Of a stretch of DNA of 64,000 bases, positions 31,713 through 41,086 are shown piece after piece. The position numbers were made by a program, and so were the translations under genes. How positions within the stretch are numbered: the first letter of the stretch is position 1; each line of letters begins with the position of its first letter. Under the pieces are notes generated by a model. The model had not been told where the DNA came from. It did no database searches and saw only the letters and a program-made list of their open reading frames with translations. Source of the DNA: Microcoleus sp. CAWBG506 (GTDB lineage: Bacteria; Cyanobacteriota; Cyanobacteriia; Cyanobacteriales; Microcoleaceae); the NCBI GenBank assembly GCA_020883125.1, contig JAHREW010000004.1, positions 173,082 through 237,081 of the forward strand, written 5' to 3'.

Positions 31713-33062
31713 TTAAAATCTTTTTATCCAATCTTCACCGATGCGAACTGTCAAATCAGAATCGATTTCACCAGTAGAAGCTGCCTCAATTTTACCATCC
31801 CCTAATGCTTTTTTAAGCATATTTGCTCCCTCTAAATCACCTTGCTGGACAATAATTTGGCTTTGAAGCTGCTTGTCTGGCCAATCCGGGACTACCGATA
31901 CATTAGAAAAGCCTTTTTTTCGGAGAAATGCTGCCACATTTTTAGCTGTTTTGGGTTGACTATTCGCGTTTTGGACAGCAATTTTGAGGTTGGTTGGTGA
32001 AGCAAAATCGCCAGGATTGCGAAATCGTCCTTGGGTGAAATCCGATGTGCCTTGCTTGAAATATTGTGTCATAATGCGATCGCGCCCCGTCTTATCTAAA
32101 ATCCAATAACTCCTAGAATCCCCTTCTGCTGAACTAGAACGCCCTGGCAACATCACCATTTTAAAATTATCTGGTTCTAATTGCAAACTAAAATTGGTCA
32201 GGGTCAATACTTCCTGAAAGTTCAAATTAGTATTGACATATTTTTGCATCACTCGAATAATTTGTGGTATCTGGGGTAATACCGATGGACTTGCGAGACG
32301 ATTTCGCATCGCTTGAATCAAAGATTGCTGGCGTCCAATGCGGCCGATATCTCCCAAACCGTCATGGCGAAATCTAGCAAATTGCTCTGCTTGTTCTCCG
32401 TTGAGAGTTTGCCAGCCCTGTGCTAATTTGATGGTTAACTTTTGAGCATTATCTTGATAGGACATGGTGTGAGGTACAAATACTTCAACAGGTCCCAATA
32501 AATCGACTAATTCCCGCAAGGCACCGGTGTTAACTCGCAGGTATCTATCGATAGTAATATTGTTCATCATACTGCTAATTAATCGTAAGGCTAAGGCTGA
32601 ACCTCCTTTAGCGTTGGCTTCGTTAATTTTGCTGAAGCTAATTCCGGGGAATTCGATTTTTGTATCTCGCGGAATCGAAAGTAAATTAATAGATTTATCT
32701 CTAGGATCGATGCGGACTAGGAGTATTGTATCGCTGCGCCCGTCAAATTTTTTCGGGGAGTTTAGCGAAGTTTTGGGTGCGCCGTCAACACCCATGATTA
32801 AGATATTAATGGGGCGTGAGAGTCGATCGCCCGCAGCAGAGGAGGAGATATCGTTAAACCCTGTGGCGTCTAAGACTTTACTCATTATTTGCGGTTCCAC
32901 GGGGGCTAAGAGTGCGCTAATTGCCGCGATCGCTGCGGAGACTGCTGCTAGGATCGACAGCGCAAATACCCCAAACAGATACAGGGTGTTTTTGGGCTTG
33001 TTTCGAGATAGGCGATCGCAGGGTTTAAATAAGTTTCTTTTAAAGATTGACAAGTTTTTCAT
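31713..33062 (-). CDS. LytR-CpsA-Psr (LCP) family glycopolymer transferase
   Basis: 449 residues. A basic N-terminus and one membrane helix (about 27-52) are followed by an LCP domain (NILIMGVDGAPKTS, GRSDTILLVRIDPRDKSINL, LSIPRDTKIEFPG, FARFRHDGLGDIGRIGRQQ) with the conserved Arg/Asp residues that bind polyprenyl pyrophosphate, then a C-terminal LytR_C-like domain (ANSQPKTAKNVAAFLRKKGF). LCP enzymes attach glycopolymers from lipid carriers to cell-wall acceptors. It is about 10 kb from the polysaccharide locus, to which it could contribute, but no link is shown. Confidence 0.9.
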   Translation of the reverse strand: MKNLSIFKRNLFKPCDRLSRNKPKNTLYLFGVFALSILAAVSAAIAAISALLAPVEPQIMSKVLDATGFNDISSSAAGDRLSRPINILIMGVDGAPKTSLNSPKKFDGRSDTILLVRIDPRDKSINLLSIPRDTKIEFPGISFSKINEANAKGGSALALRLISSMMNNITIDRYLRVNTGALRELVDLLGPVEVFVPHTMSYQDNAQKLTIKLAQGWQTLNGEQAEQFARFRHDGLGDIGRIGRQQSLIQAMRNRLASPSVLPQIPQIIRVMQKYVNTNLNFQEVLTLTNFSLQLEPDNFKMVMLPGRSSSAEGDSRSYWILDKTGRDRIMTQYFKQGTSDFTQGRFRNPGDFASPTNLKIAVQNANSQPKTAKNVAAFLRKKGFSNVSVVPDWPDKQLQSQIIVQQGDLEGANMLKKALGDGKIEAASTGEIDSDLTVRIGEDWIKRF

Positions 33063-33078
33063 TGACTTGTTTTTGTGA

Positions 33079-33426
33079 TTATGGCATTTTTTCAGCTTTG
33101 CAGTAGAATTTGGGCGGTGCTTGGGTAAAATATTTGAACAAAGCCGGACAAAGCCAGCCTTCCATATTTTTCGATTCCCACCGATACCAGTTGCCGCCGT
33201 ATTCTTCTCTTAACAACAACATTTCTGCTTGATATCCGGGAAAAGGTGTTGCTGAAAATAACAGTCGAAAACCTGTTTCGGCATTGGGAATGTCTGCGAC
33301 AAGCACGTTAATCATTTCGGGTACGCCCTGAACAAATGGTTCCCGCACAAGTCCGACTTGAGCGTCGTCAAAAACCCAGGTGTACTGTTCTCGATAGGGG
33401 AATATTACCATTATGGCGTTGGACAT
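33079..33426 (-). CDS. DUF6717-type small cyanobacterial protein
   Basis: 115 residues. VIFPYREQYTWVFDDAQVGL, VREPFVQGVPEMINVLVADI and EYGGNWYRWESKNMEGWLCP fit the small soluble family I know as DUF6717 (family assignment from memory). No motif hints at activity. It lies 16 bases upstream of the LCP gene on the same strand, a possible two-gene unit. Confidence 0.75.
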   Translation of the reverse strand: MSNAIMVIFPYREQYTWVFDDAQVGLVREPFVQGVPEMINVLVADIPNAETGFRLLFSATPFPGYQAEMLLLREEYGGNWYRWESKNMEGWLCPALFKYFTQAPPKFYCKAEKMP

Positions 33427-33546
33427 GGGATTTACTTCCTTTAAACTTTTGCGTTTGTTTTTGCTAAAGGCTAAGGCTAGGATTCATACATTATATTATG
33501 CAGCCTGCTATAATAATGGTGAAATCCTCCCCAATCTCATAATTTT

Positions 33547-34119
33547 ATGGTTGTAAGCAAAAGCTGCACTTACGTCTCTCCCGAAGATTATTTAGCAGGC
33601 GAGAAAATCAGCCCGATCAAACACGAGTATAGACAAGGTGAAATCTACGCAATGGCAGGGGCAAGCAAAGCTCATGTTACCCTTACTCTCAACGTAGCAA
33701 TCTTACTGAGAAATCATCTTCGGGGTACTGGCTGCATACCTTACATGGTAGATATGAAAGTTATGCTCGATACATCAAGTTTTTATTACTATCCTGATGT
33801 AGCTGTGACTTGTGATGAACGGGATAAAAATGCTGCGGAAGATTTCATTTGCTATCCGCGCTTAATTGTCGAAGTTTTGTCGCCGACAACAGCGGGTTTT
33901 GACAGAGGTGAAAAGTTTGCTGATTACCGCGCTTCTGAAAGTTTACAAGAATATGTCTTAATTAATCAAGAAAAAGTTGGTGTTGAGTGTTTCCGCCGGA
34001 ATCCAGAGGGTTTGTGGGTGCTTTATCCTTACACTCAAGGGCAAGAAGTTGAGTTAAAGAGTGTTAATTTTAAATGTGCGATCGCCTCAATATACGAAGA
34101 TGTCATAGGGCTTGGTTGA
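33547..34119 (+). CDS. Uma2-family endonuclease-like protein
   Basis: 190 residues. The Uma2 (DUF820) PD-(D/E)XK-like pattern is present: YLAGEKISPIKHEYRQGEIY with its Glu, YPDVAVTCDE with Asp, and LIVEVLSPTTAGFDRGEKFA with Glu and downstream Lys. The family is greatly expanded in cyanobacteria and its role is undetermined, possibly tied to mobile DNA. The catalytic residues look intact. Confidence 0.9.
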   Translation: MVVSKSCTYVSPEDYLAGEKISPIKHEYRQGEIYAMAGASKAHVTLTLNVAILLRNHLRGTGCIPYMVDMKVMLDTSSFYYYPDVAVTCDERDKNAAEDFICYPRLIVEVLSPTTAGFDRGEKFADYRASESLQEYVLINQEKVGVECFRRNPEGLWVLYPYTQGQEVELKSVNFKCAIASIYEDVIGLG

Positions 34120-34132
34120 TTTTAACTAATGG

Positions 34133-34300
34133 CTATTTTTTTTTCCTAGCTTTCCAAGTGCCACCATAGGCGTACAAAGGATTATTTTTACTTAGGGATT
34201 CCCAACACTTAAGACATACAAAAAACCACAGCCCCGATTCATCATACCGCACACGGTAGAGAATCGGGGCTGCTAGGAAACAACGATCGCAATTTTTCAT
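34133..34300 (-). CDS. Small zinc-ribbon-like protein
   Basis: 55 residues from the ATG at 34300 (an ATG at 34318 adds MARAIR). CDRC and CLKC pairs about 32 residues apart make a two-knuckle zinc ribbon; the basic C-terminus ends TWKARKKK. Such small ribbons commonly bind nucleic acid or protein. Conserved in filamentous cyanobacteria by my recollection, function unknown. Followed closely on the same strand by nothing; upstream is the PIN/TRAM gene end on this strand direction. Confidence 0.7.
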   Translation of the reverse strand: MKNCDRCFLAAPILYRVRYDESGLWFFVCLKCWESLSKNNPLYAYGGTWKARKKK

Positions 34301-34329
34301 CCTAATTGCTCTAGCCATGTTACTTTATT

Positions 34330-35412
34330 TTAAGCAATAACCGACTCTTGAGGGCGGGCAAAAATCATTCTGCCTGCGGTTGTTTGCAGGGCACTGGTAA
34401 CAACAACTCTAGCTTCAGCACCAACGTAGCTGCTACCAGCTTCGACGACCACCATTGTGCCGTCATCCAAGTAGCCAATTCCTTGAGAAGGTTCTTTCCC
34501 TTCTTTGCGGATTTTGAGATCGATGGTGTCTCCTGGTAAATAAGTCGGACGGACGGCATGAGTCAAATCGTTAATATTCAAAACAGGCAGTTTTTGAACG
34601 GTAGCTACTTTCGACAAATTGTAATCGTTGGTGAGCAAAATGCCGTCGATATCTAAAGCAAAACGGACTAATTTGGCATCGACTGTGGCAATATCTTCGT
34701 AGTCAGCCGAGTGAATTTGAATCCGTTCTGGATAAGTTTCTTTGATGCGGTTGAGAATATCTAAGCCGCGTCTACCTCGTACTCGTTTTTGGTCGTTGGC
34801 GGAATCAGCTATTACTTGCAATTCTTGAAGAACGAATTGGGGGATGATAATTTGACCTTCTAGAAAGCCCGTTTCTAATAGATTTTCAATTCGACCATCA
34901 ATAATGCAGCTTGTATCGACAACTTTGGCACTGGCTGGTTTAAAAGTACCCTCGGCCATTAACACTGTGGCGTCTAAGCTTTTGGGGTTGATCAGTCGCA
35001 GAAAAGCGCGGCCGTGGGTGTCGGTTAAGCTGACTCCTGTAAAACCGAACATGACGCTACCCAATACTGCGACTAGAGGTTTGATGAAGCCAAACTCGCG
35101 GGGAATTGGTAGCAGGAACAGGGGGGCTAGCATTAAGTTGGCTACTAGGAGTCCGATGATTAAGCCGATCGCCCGTGTCAGCAGCATTTCCACCGGCATA
35201 TCGCGGAATTGCTTTTCTACCCGTCGGTAGGTAGTTTGAGCCACTAATCCTAGCACGAAGCCGATTAATGCCCCAAAGGCTCCGAGTACGGAACTTAAAC
35301 CTTGTATATTTGTAACTTGTTCTAGGAGGTTATTGGGTAGGAGATCGACTCCGTAAAAGCCGATGCCTCCGCCTGCGATTATGAATGAGATAATTATGAT
35401 TGCGTCTAGCAT
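34330..35412 (-). CDS. PIN/TRAM-domain membrane protein (YacL-like)
   Basis: 360 residues. Four membrane segments fill about residues 1-140 (IIIISFIIAGGGIGFYGVDL, LGAFGALIGFVLGLVA, LIIGLLVANLMLAPLFLLP, PLVAVLGSVMFGF). A PIN domain follows (VVDTSCIIDGRIENLLETGF with Asp, RRGLDILNR, LLTNDYNLSKVA with Asp) and a TRAM RNA-binding domain ends the protein (YLDDGTMVVVEAGSSYVGAE). It is a candidate membrane-tethered ribonuclease, widely conserved in cyanobacteria and Firmicutes. Confidence 0.9.
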   Translation of the reverse strand: MLDAIIIISFIIAGGGIGFYGVDLLPNNLLEQVTNIQGLSSVLGAFGALIGFVLGLVAQTTYRRVEKQFRDMPVEMLLTRAIGLIIGLLVANLMLAPLFLLPIPREFGFIKPLVAVLGSVMFGFTGVSLTDTHGRAFLRLINPKSLDATVLMAEGTFKPASAKVVDTSCIIDGRIENLLETGFLEGQIIIPQFVLQELQVIADSANDQKRVRGRRGLDILNRIKETYPERIQIHSADYEDIATVDAKLVRFALDIDGILLTNDYNLSKVATVQKLPVLNINDLTHAVRPTYLPGDTIDLKIRKEGKEPSQGIGYLDDGTMVVVEAGSSYVGAEARVVVTSALQTTAGRMIFARPQESVIA

Positions 35413-35783
35413 TGTTCGAGGTTAATGAATTTACCACCATTATATCTTTCAAGTGCTGAGAGTTTTTTTATGCTTACGGACGGATATCGCTATATTTACT
35501 GATTAATTTTCATAAACTTATTTTTCGCGGTTGTCACTTTTGGGGGATGTGCGATCGCCCTGTAGGCCATCAGTCGCGGGCGATCGCATCTACCAAATTT
35601 CTGCAAAGGGTTGCTAGGCGGTCTATTCGGGAATTACTGCTACTCAAAATTGTTTGTGGTTAAACTGCAAGAGGCGATCGCCCCATTCTCATTCAGTTAA
35701 CAAACTGTCATAAAATACATAATTATTATTGACAATTTAATTAAAATTTAAGATGAGAAATTGCAATTTTCAGGTGATCTTGA
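35413..35783. other. Intergenic region with HIP1 hairpin
   Basis: 371 bases, divergent promoters of the PIN/TRAM gene and hemW. GCGATCGCCC (35551-35560) and GGGCGATCGC (35578-35587) can pair as a hairpin built from two HIP1 sites. Nothing else recognised. Confidence 0.5.
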
Positions 35784-37121
35784 ATGAAAATTACCACAGA
35801 TTATTTAACATTTGAACGGGACAAAGGGGCGCAAAGGGCAAATTATGGGATTCCCAGTTCGGCTTACCTGCACATACCTTTTTGTCGCCGTCGCTGTTAT
35901 TACTGCGATTTTCCGGTGTTTGTAGTGGGCGATCGCAAAAATGGCGATAATTCCGGCACAATCATGCAATACGTAGAGGTCCTAGGTCAAGAAATTCAGA
36001 AAACGCCCCATAAAGGGGCATCCCTGAACACAGTTTTTTTTGGTGGCGGTACACCTTCGCTGCTTTCAGTCAGTCAGTTGAGCACTATTTTAGAAACTCT
36101 CGACACCAAATTTGGTATTGCTGCTGAGGCGGAAATTTCTATAGAAATAGACCCAGGTACCTTTACTTTAGAACAGTTGCGGGGATATGTAGCAGCGGGA
36201 GTTAATCGAGTTAGTTTGGGTTCCCAAGCTTTTCAGGATGAATTGTTGCAAGCTTGCGGGCGATCGCACTCTGTCGCTGATATTTTTGCATCAGTAGAAA
36301 TAATTCGAGCAGCTGGTATAGTCAATTTCAGTTTAGACCTAATATCGGGACTGCCGCATCAAACGGCTTCTGAGTGGGAAGCTTCCCTGAAATCGGCCGT
36401 AGCAATTTCCCCCACTCACCTGTCGAGTTACGACTTAATTATTGAGCCCGTCACAGCTTTCGGCCGCTATTTTCAAGCAGGGGAACAACCCTTGCCTGCG
36501 GATGAAACCGCTGCTCAAATGTACCGTTTAGCGCGAGAAATTCTCACCGATTCTGGATACGAACATTACGAGATTTCCAATTATGCTCGGCCCGGTTATC
36601 AGTGTCGCCACAACCGCGTGTATTGGGAAAATCGCCCTTATTACGGTTTGGGAATGGGGGCTGCGAGTTATGTCGAGGGAGTGCGGTGGACGAGACCTCG
36701 CAAAACTCAAGAATATTATGAATGGGTGCGATCGATTTCTCCCATGGATTCCCAGGATGATGCTGACTCGACAATTAAGCAAAATTTGCCCCTGTCAGAA
36801 AATGAAGTTTTGTTAGAAACCTTAATGCTGGGTTTACGTTTAGCAGAAGGGCTGAGTTTGTCAGATTTAGCTGATAAGTTCGGTCAAAAAACCGTTGAGA
36901 AAATTTGGCAGTCTTTGCAACCGTACTCGCGGCAAGGGTGGGTGGAAATTGTGGCTTCTGATGGGGCGATTCCCGACGGGATAGCTTCGCTTCACACAAC
37001 TTTAAATCAGGGCGAACTGCTACCACTCTCCGGGACTTTGAGGTTAAGCGATCCAGAAGGTTTTTTATTTTCCAATACTATATTGGCTACTTTATTTAAC
37101 AAGTTACAGGAGAATATATAG
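35784..37121 (+). CDS. hemW: Radical SAM heme chaperone HemW
   Basis: 445 residues. The radical SAM cluster motif is C34-x3-C38-x2-C41 (LHIPFCRRRCYYCDFPVF); then NTVFFGGGTPSLLS, the ESIGxQ-equivalent VSLGSQAF, DLISGLPHQT and the HemW C-terminal domain (NYARPGYQCRHNRVYWENRP). HemW inserts haem into haem proteins, unlike HemN, which oxidises coproporphyrinogen; the missing HemN N-terminal extension favours HemW. Its position next to carotenoid-type genes may be incidental. Confidence 0.92.
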   Translation: MKITTDYLTFERDKGAQRANYGIPSSAYLHIPFCRRRCYYCDFPVFVVGDRKNGDNSGTIMQYVEVLGQEIQKTPHKGASLNTVFFGGGTPSLLSVSQLSTILETLDTKFGIAAEAEISIEIDPGTFTLEQLRGYVAAGVNRVSLGSQAFQDELLQACGRSHSVADIFASVEIIRAAGIVNFSLDLISGLPHQTASEWEASLKSAVAISPTHLSSYDLIIEPVTAFGRYFQAGEQPLPADETAAQMYRLAREILTDSGYEHYEISNYARPGYQCRHNRVYWENRPYYGLGMGAASYVEGVRWTRPRKTQEYYEWVRSISPMDSQDDADSTIKQNLPLSENEVLLETLMLGLRLAEGLSLSDLADKFGQKTVEKIWQSLQPYSRQGWVEIVASDGAIPDGIASLHTTLNQGELLPLSGTLRLSDPEGFLFSNTILATLFNKLQENI

Positions 37122-37446
37122 CGGTTCTCAAGTAAATTATTGCTGGGTCTATGCCGTGTTTTTTTTCGTCTTAGATCCCACCACCCCTAGGGCTGGGGGG
37201 GAGGGTGTAGGGCATAGTTTCTTTTTCTTCCTTATTCCTTGTCCTACCGAACGAACAAAGAAGTCGAGTATCTCACATCGGCTCACTGCCTTTTAAATTG
37301 ATCCCTATACTTTTAACACAGACCAGGATATTGTTTAGCTCGATCCTAAAAAAAGCTAAACATTAAGTCACCCTTAAGATAGACGCAGGGTATTAAATTT
37401 TACTGTCATAATTTAGAGCAATGATTTAAAAATAAAAAGTAATTTA
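37122..37446. other. Intergenic region, nothing recognised
   Basis: 325 bases between hemW and the small Cys-rich gene. A C/G-rich stretch around 37180-37205 (CCCCTAGGGCTGGGG) could form a short hairpin. No gene or clear promoter seen. Confidence 0.4.
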
Positions 37447-37665
37447 ATGAACACTCTACTTCTAGACCGCAATCAAATTGCAAATAACCCCAAAATTGTA
37501 ATTGCGAAACGCCATTGCAATTATATTTCTAAATGTACTTTTTGCCATCACTATGAAATGCAAACAGGTTCCTTTGGTCAGTGCCAATTGTTGAACGCAC
37601 CTGTTAGTGGTACATGGGAATCTTGTTCTTTAGGTACGCCTGTATTTACACAAGATAGAGAGTAA
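37447..37665 (+). CDS. Small Cys-rich cyanobacterial protein
   Basis: 72 residues. Five to six cysteines including CNYISKCTFCHHYE, GQCQLLN and WESCSLG, a spacing consistent with a zinc or Fe-S knuckle. The type is familiar from cyanobacterial genomes but has no assigned role. It precedes a DUF1830 gene on the same strand by 145 bases. Confidence 0.7.
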   Translation: MNTLLLDRNQIANNPKIVIAKRHCNYISKCTFCHHYEMQTGSFGQCQLLNAPVSGTWESCSLGTPVFTQDRE

Positions 37666-37809
37666 GTTAAGAATTTTAAACAGAAATTAAACAGTTTAAA
37701 TACCTAGGTAAATAAGATAATTATTGCAATTTAAAAAGTTGTGTGTTATCTTAGTAAGTGTAAACTTTTTGATTAAATTGCCTCCTTGCAAAAATAGCAG
37801 CTTAAGAAC

Positions 37810-38082
37810 ATGAATTTAACAATTAACTCAGTAAAATCCGCTCCCACTGTAAAAATTCTGTGTTGGTATATCAATACTACTAACAAGATTCAAATTGCTC
37901 GGATTACCAATATTCAAAATTGGTATTTTGAGCGCACGGTATTTCCGGGAGAACGTTTGTTGTTTGAAGCGCAACCGCAGGCTGAGTTGGAAGTTTCCCG
38001 GAGTACCGAGAGTGGTGCAATTGTGTGCGAGCGCATTGTGTGCGATCGACTAGAGGTTGAAGAAGTAAGTACAGTTGATTAA
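37810..38082 (+). CDS. DUF1830 family protein
   Basis: 90 residues. ILCWYINTTNKIQIARITNI, NWYFERTVFPGERLLFEA and the C-terminal CERIVCDRLEVEE match the cyanobacterium-specific DUF1830 family of small beta-rich proteins. Function unknown. A hairpin followed by T residues (38175-38195) lies downstream as possible terminator. Confidence 0.85.
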   Translation: MNLTINSVKSAPTVKILCWYINTTNKIQIARITNIQNWYFERTVFPGERLLFEAQPQAELEVSRSTESGAIVCERIVCDRLEVEEVSTVD

Positions 38083-38174
38083 ATAACAATCCTAGCCAAA
38101 AGCCAGTGACACAGGCCCAAAAGCCGGTGAAATCACTGTGGCACAGGCTTATGGCTGTGAATTACTCCATTCAA

Positions 38175-38195
38175 GAACAGGCAATATGCCTGTTC
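38175..38195 (+). terminator. GAACAGGCA hairpin followed by a T tract
   Basis: GAACAGGCA, loop ATA, TGCCTGTTC, then CATTTTTAA. It fits a rho-independent terminator for the DUF1830 gene but also belongs to a dispersed repeat family, with a second copy at 39856-39874. Confidence 0.5.
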
Positions 38196-38279
38196 CATTT
38201 TTAATTAAAAAAAGTTAAAAAAAATTAAAAATACCAATAGCTAAACTATAAAACTAACCATATTTAATATTAAAACCCG

Positions 38280-39845
38280 ATGTCCCTCACCGAAAAAATC
38301 CTCTCCCAACTACCTGGAAACGCCCTCGAAGGCTTACGAAAAGTCGATCGACTCTGGGAAAACCTCAAACAAAACACCGCACCCACACCCCAAGTCGTCG
38401 AGTACAACCCACAACCTCTCGAAACCATAAACTTCGACATAGTTATCAGTGGCGCAACCCTAGGAATACTAATCGGTACAGCCCTAGCCCTACAAGGCTG
38501 GCGAGTTGCCTTACTCGAACGTGGCATCCTGCGAGGGCGCGATCAAGAATGGAACATTTCCCGCAAAGAATTAGACGTATTCTTAAAACTAAATTTGCTA
38601 TCCCTCGAAGAAATAGAAAAAGCCATTGCTACCGAATACAACCCAGCCCGCATCAGCTTTCCCGATACCCCAGACATTTGGGTGCGGGACGTACTCAACA
38701 TTGGAATCGACCCAGTTTACCTCCTCGAAACCCTCAAACAGCGCTTTCTCGAAGCCGGAGGTAAACTATTTGAAAATACACCATTTAAAAAAGCAACCAT
38801 TCACCCAAATGGAGTTGTCATAGAATCTACCAATACAGATGCGCAAGCAGCCCCAAATGTATTTAAAACCAGATTATTAATAGACGCAATGGGGCATTTT
38901 TCACCCATTGTGCGACAAGCCAGACAAGGTAAAAAACCCGATGCCGTCTGCTTAGTAGTCGGTAGTTGCGCTCAAGGATTCCCCAAAAACGACACCGGCG
39001 ACATATTTGCATCCTTCACCCCAATGCAAAATCAGTGCCAATATTTTTGGGAAGCATTTCCCGCGCGAGACGGGCGCACCACTTACCTATTTACTTACCT
39101 AGATGCCGACACAGAAAGATTCAGTTTAGAAACATTATTTGAAGAATATCTACGCTTGCTGCCCCAATATCAAAACGTCCAACTTCACCAGCTTAAATTT
39201 CAAAGAGCACTCTATGGATTTTTCCCTTGCTATCGCCAAAGTCCTCTCAAAACCCCTTGGAATCGAATTCTCCCCGTCGGAGATAGCAGCGGCAGTCAAT
39301 CTCCCCTCAGCTTTGGTGGTTTCGGTGCAATGGTGCGTCATCTTCAGCGCTTAACTCTGGGAATTCACGAAGCTTTGACAAGCGACAGTCTCAGTCAAAA
39401 TTCCCTGGCACTTTTGCAGCCCTATCAGCCAAATCTATCTGTCACCTGGTTGTTTCAGCGTTCAATGAGTGCGGCAATGAATCAGAAAATCGCCCCCAAT
39501 CAAATTAATCAACTTTTGTCTAGTGTGTTTCAGGTAATGGAAGAGTTGGGGGAACCTGTACTAAAACCATTTCTTCAGGATATCGTGCTGTTTCCGGCTT
39601 TGTCAAAAACGCTGTTTAAAACTGCAATTAGTCATCCTGGATTAGTGATGAAAATCATCCCCCAGGTGGGAATACCTAATTTGTTGGATTGGATGGTTCA
39701 TTATGTAAATTTAGGGATTTATACGGGATTGCAGCCTTTGGCTAAAGCTGTAGAACCGCAGGTGAAGCAGTTGTCACCGCAGCAGCAATATTATTTTCAC
39801 CGATTAATTGAAGCCTGGGAATACGGCGCTGGGGGCGATTATTAA
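38280..39845 (+). CDS. cruP: CruP, lycopene cyclase-like FAD protein
   Basis: 521 residues. The N-terminal FAD fold (VISGATLGILIGTALALQGW, VALLERG) and the signature GRDQEWNISRKEL, ISFPDTPDIWVRDVLNIGID, LIDAMGHFSPIVRQARQGKK and PDAVCLVVGSCAQGF match plant and cyanobacterial CruP, the paralogue of the CruA lycopene cyclase. In plants CruP is linked to oxidative-stress protection through carotenoid metabolism rather than proven cyclisation. The dinucleotide loop is GATLG instead of GxGxxG, as in relatives. It is monocistronic, with the same hairpin repeat on both sides. Confidence 0.9.
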   Translation: MSLTEKILSQLPGNALEGLRKVDRLWENLKQNTAPTPQVVEYNPQPLETINFDIVISGATLGILIGTALALQGWRVALLERGILRGRDQEWNISRKELDVFLKLNLLSLEEIEKAIATEYNPARISFPDTPDIWVRDVLNIGIDPVYLLETLKQRFLEAGGKLFENTPFKKATIHPNGVVIESTNTDAQAAPNVFKTRLLIDAMGHFSPIVRQARQGKKPDAVCLVVGSCAQGFPKNDTGDIFASFTPMQNQCQYFWEAFPARDGRTTYLFTYLDADTERFSLETLFEEYLRLLPQYQNVQLHQLKFQRALYGFFPCYRQSPLKTPWNRILPVGDSSGSQSPLSFGGFGAMVRHLQRLTLGIHEALTSDSLSQNSLALLQPYQPNLSVTWLFQRSMSAAMNQKIAPNQINQLLSSVFQVMEELGEPVLKPFLQDIVLFPALSKTLFKTAISHPGLVMKIIPQVGIPNLLDWMVHYVNLGIYTGLQPLAKAVEPQVKQLSPQQQYYFHRLIEAWEYGAGGDY

Positions 39846-39855
39846 CTGATCGACA

Positions 39856-39874
39856 AACAGGCAAGATGCCTGTT
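39856..39874. repeat. Second AACAGGCA hairpin, downstream of cruP
   Basis: AACAGGCA, loop AGA, TGCCTGTT, 11 bases after the cruP stop codon. Nearly the same as 38175-38195. It may terminate cruP transcription, though no T tract follows. Confidence 0.6.
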
Positions 39875-39906
39875 CTACAAGACACATATATATAAGTTGT
39901 GAGTTA

Positions 39907-40773
39907 TTACGGTGCTATAACTATTAAAGCTTTAGGAATAACTCGAAATTTCGCCGGAGTATGAGTTGTGATTTCACCATCGGTATTAATCGCAAGACCT
40001 TTGCTAGTATATACCTCAATTTCTTCAGATTCCAATGTGCGAACATTAGACGAAATAGCATGATTTCCTTGCCTCATGGCAGGAAGTAAAGCGATTATTT
40101 CCCACAAATTATTTGTTTCCAAACTGTACAAGTCTAGTCGCCTATCGTCTATGGTTGCATCTTGCGCAATCGTCATGCCACCGCCGTAGTAGCGACCGTT
40201 ACCAATCGCAATTTGAATAGTTTTTACATAAAAAACTTGGTTATTTGTATGAATTTCCGCTCTAAAAATTCGGGATTTCCAAATTACTTGCAACGCAGTA
40301 AAAGCATAGGCTAAAATTCCCCAGCGCTGCTTTACTTCTTTAGTCAGTCGTTCGGTAATTTGCACGCTCAATCCCAAACTCGCTACATTAAAAAAATGCT
40401 GGCCGTTCACCCAACCTAAGTCTATGCGCCGGACTTTGCCGCTGGCAATTACTTGACAAGCTGCTGATAAAGAGGTAGGAATTCCGAGAGTGCGAGCTAA
40501 GTCATTGGCAGTTCCCATGGGCAAAATACCCAAGGGTAACTGAGTTTCAATTAAACCTTCGATGGCTGCATTGAGAGTGCCGTCTCCACCGCCGACTATG
40601 ACTAATTCCACCAAATTTTGGTAGGATTTTATGATTGCTGAAAGTTCGTGAGGATGGGTGCTAGACTCTACAATTAACTCGAAACCTAGTGCTTGCAATT
40701 TGGCAGTGGCTTGAGATAATAGATTTTTTCCTTTTCGGGAGTGCTGGTTTATTAACAGTAGTGCTTTTTTCAT
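39907..40773 (-). CDS. YegS/BmrU-family diacylglycerol/lipid kinase
   Basis: 288 residues. NQHSRKG near the start, VIVGGGDGTLNAAIEGL (nucleotide-binding GGGDGT), LGILPMGTANDLARTLGIP and the C-terminal NTDGE motif mark the lipid kinase family related to DgkB/YegS. It phosphorylates a diacylglycerol- or sphingosine-like lipid; the substrate is not predictable. Its upstream region is a heptanucleotide repeat array that starts two bases before the ATG. Confidence 0.88.
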   Translation of the reverse strand: MKKALLLINQHSRKGKNLLSQATAKLQALGFELIVESSTHPHELSAIIKSYQNLVELVIVGGGDGTLNAAIEGLIETQLPLGILPMGTANDLARTLGIPTSLSAACQVIASGKVRRIDLGWVNGQHFFNVASLGLSVQITERLTKEVKQRWGILAYAFTALQVIWKSRIFRAEIHTNNQVFYVKTIQIAIGNGRYYGGGMTIAQDATIDDRRLDLYSLETNNLWEIIALLPAMRQGNHAISSNVRTLESEEIEVYTSKGLAINTDGEITTHTPAKFRVIPKALIVIAP

Positions 40774-41086
40774 TTGTTGATTGTTATTGGTGATTGGTTA
40801 TTAGTTATTGGTTGTTAGTTATTGGTGATTAGTTATTGGTGATTGGTTATTGGTGATTGGTTATAACAATAAAGGTAAACTATCAACGGCCCACGGCCCA
40901 CGGCTGACAGCCCACGGCCAACTAATAAGTGGATAAAATTGATGCTGTGTTTGTATGTTACCAGTGAGGATGGATTGACCAAAATCTCAAAGAATGTGTA
41001 ATTGTAACAAAAGATAGTTGAGAAGTATTTAGTATTCTTAGCTAGCGTTCATCTACCTCCGTTCTGAAAAAAGCTCAACTAAAATT
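40774..41086. repeat. STRR array and spacer upstream of the lipid kinase
   Basis: From about 40775 to 40865 variants of TTATTGG/TGATTGG/TTAGTTA are repeated, forming the 5' leader of the lipid kinase. GGCCCACGGCCCACGGC repeats at about 40889-40918. The rest is the promoter side of the HEAT-repeat gene; no gene seen. Confidence 0.75.
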
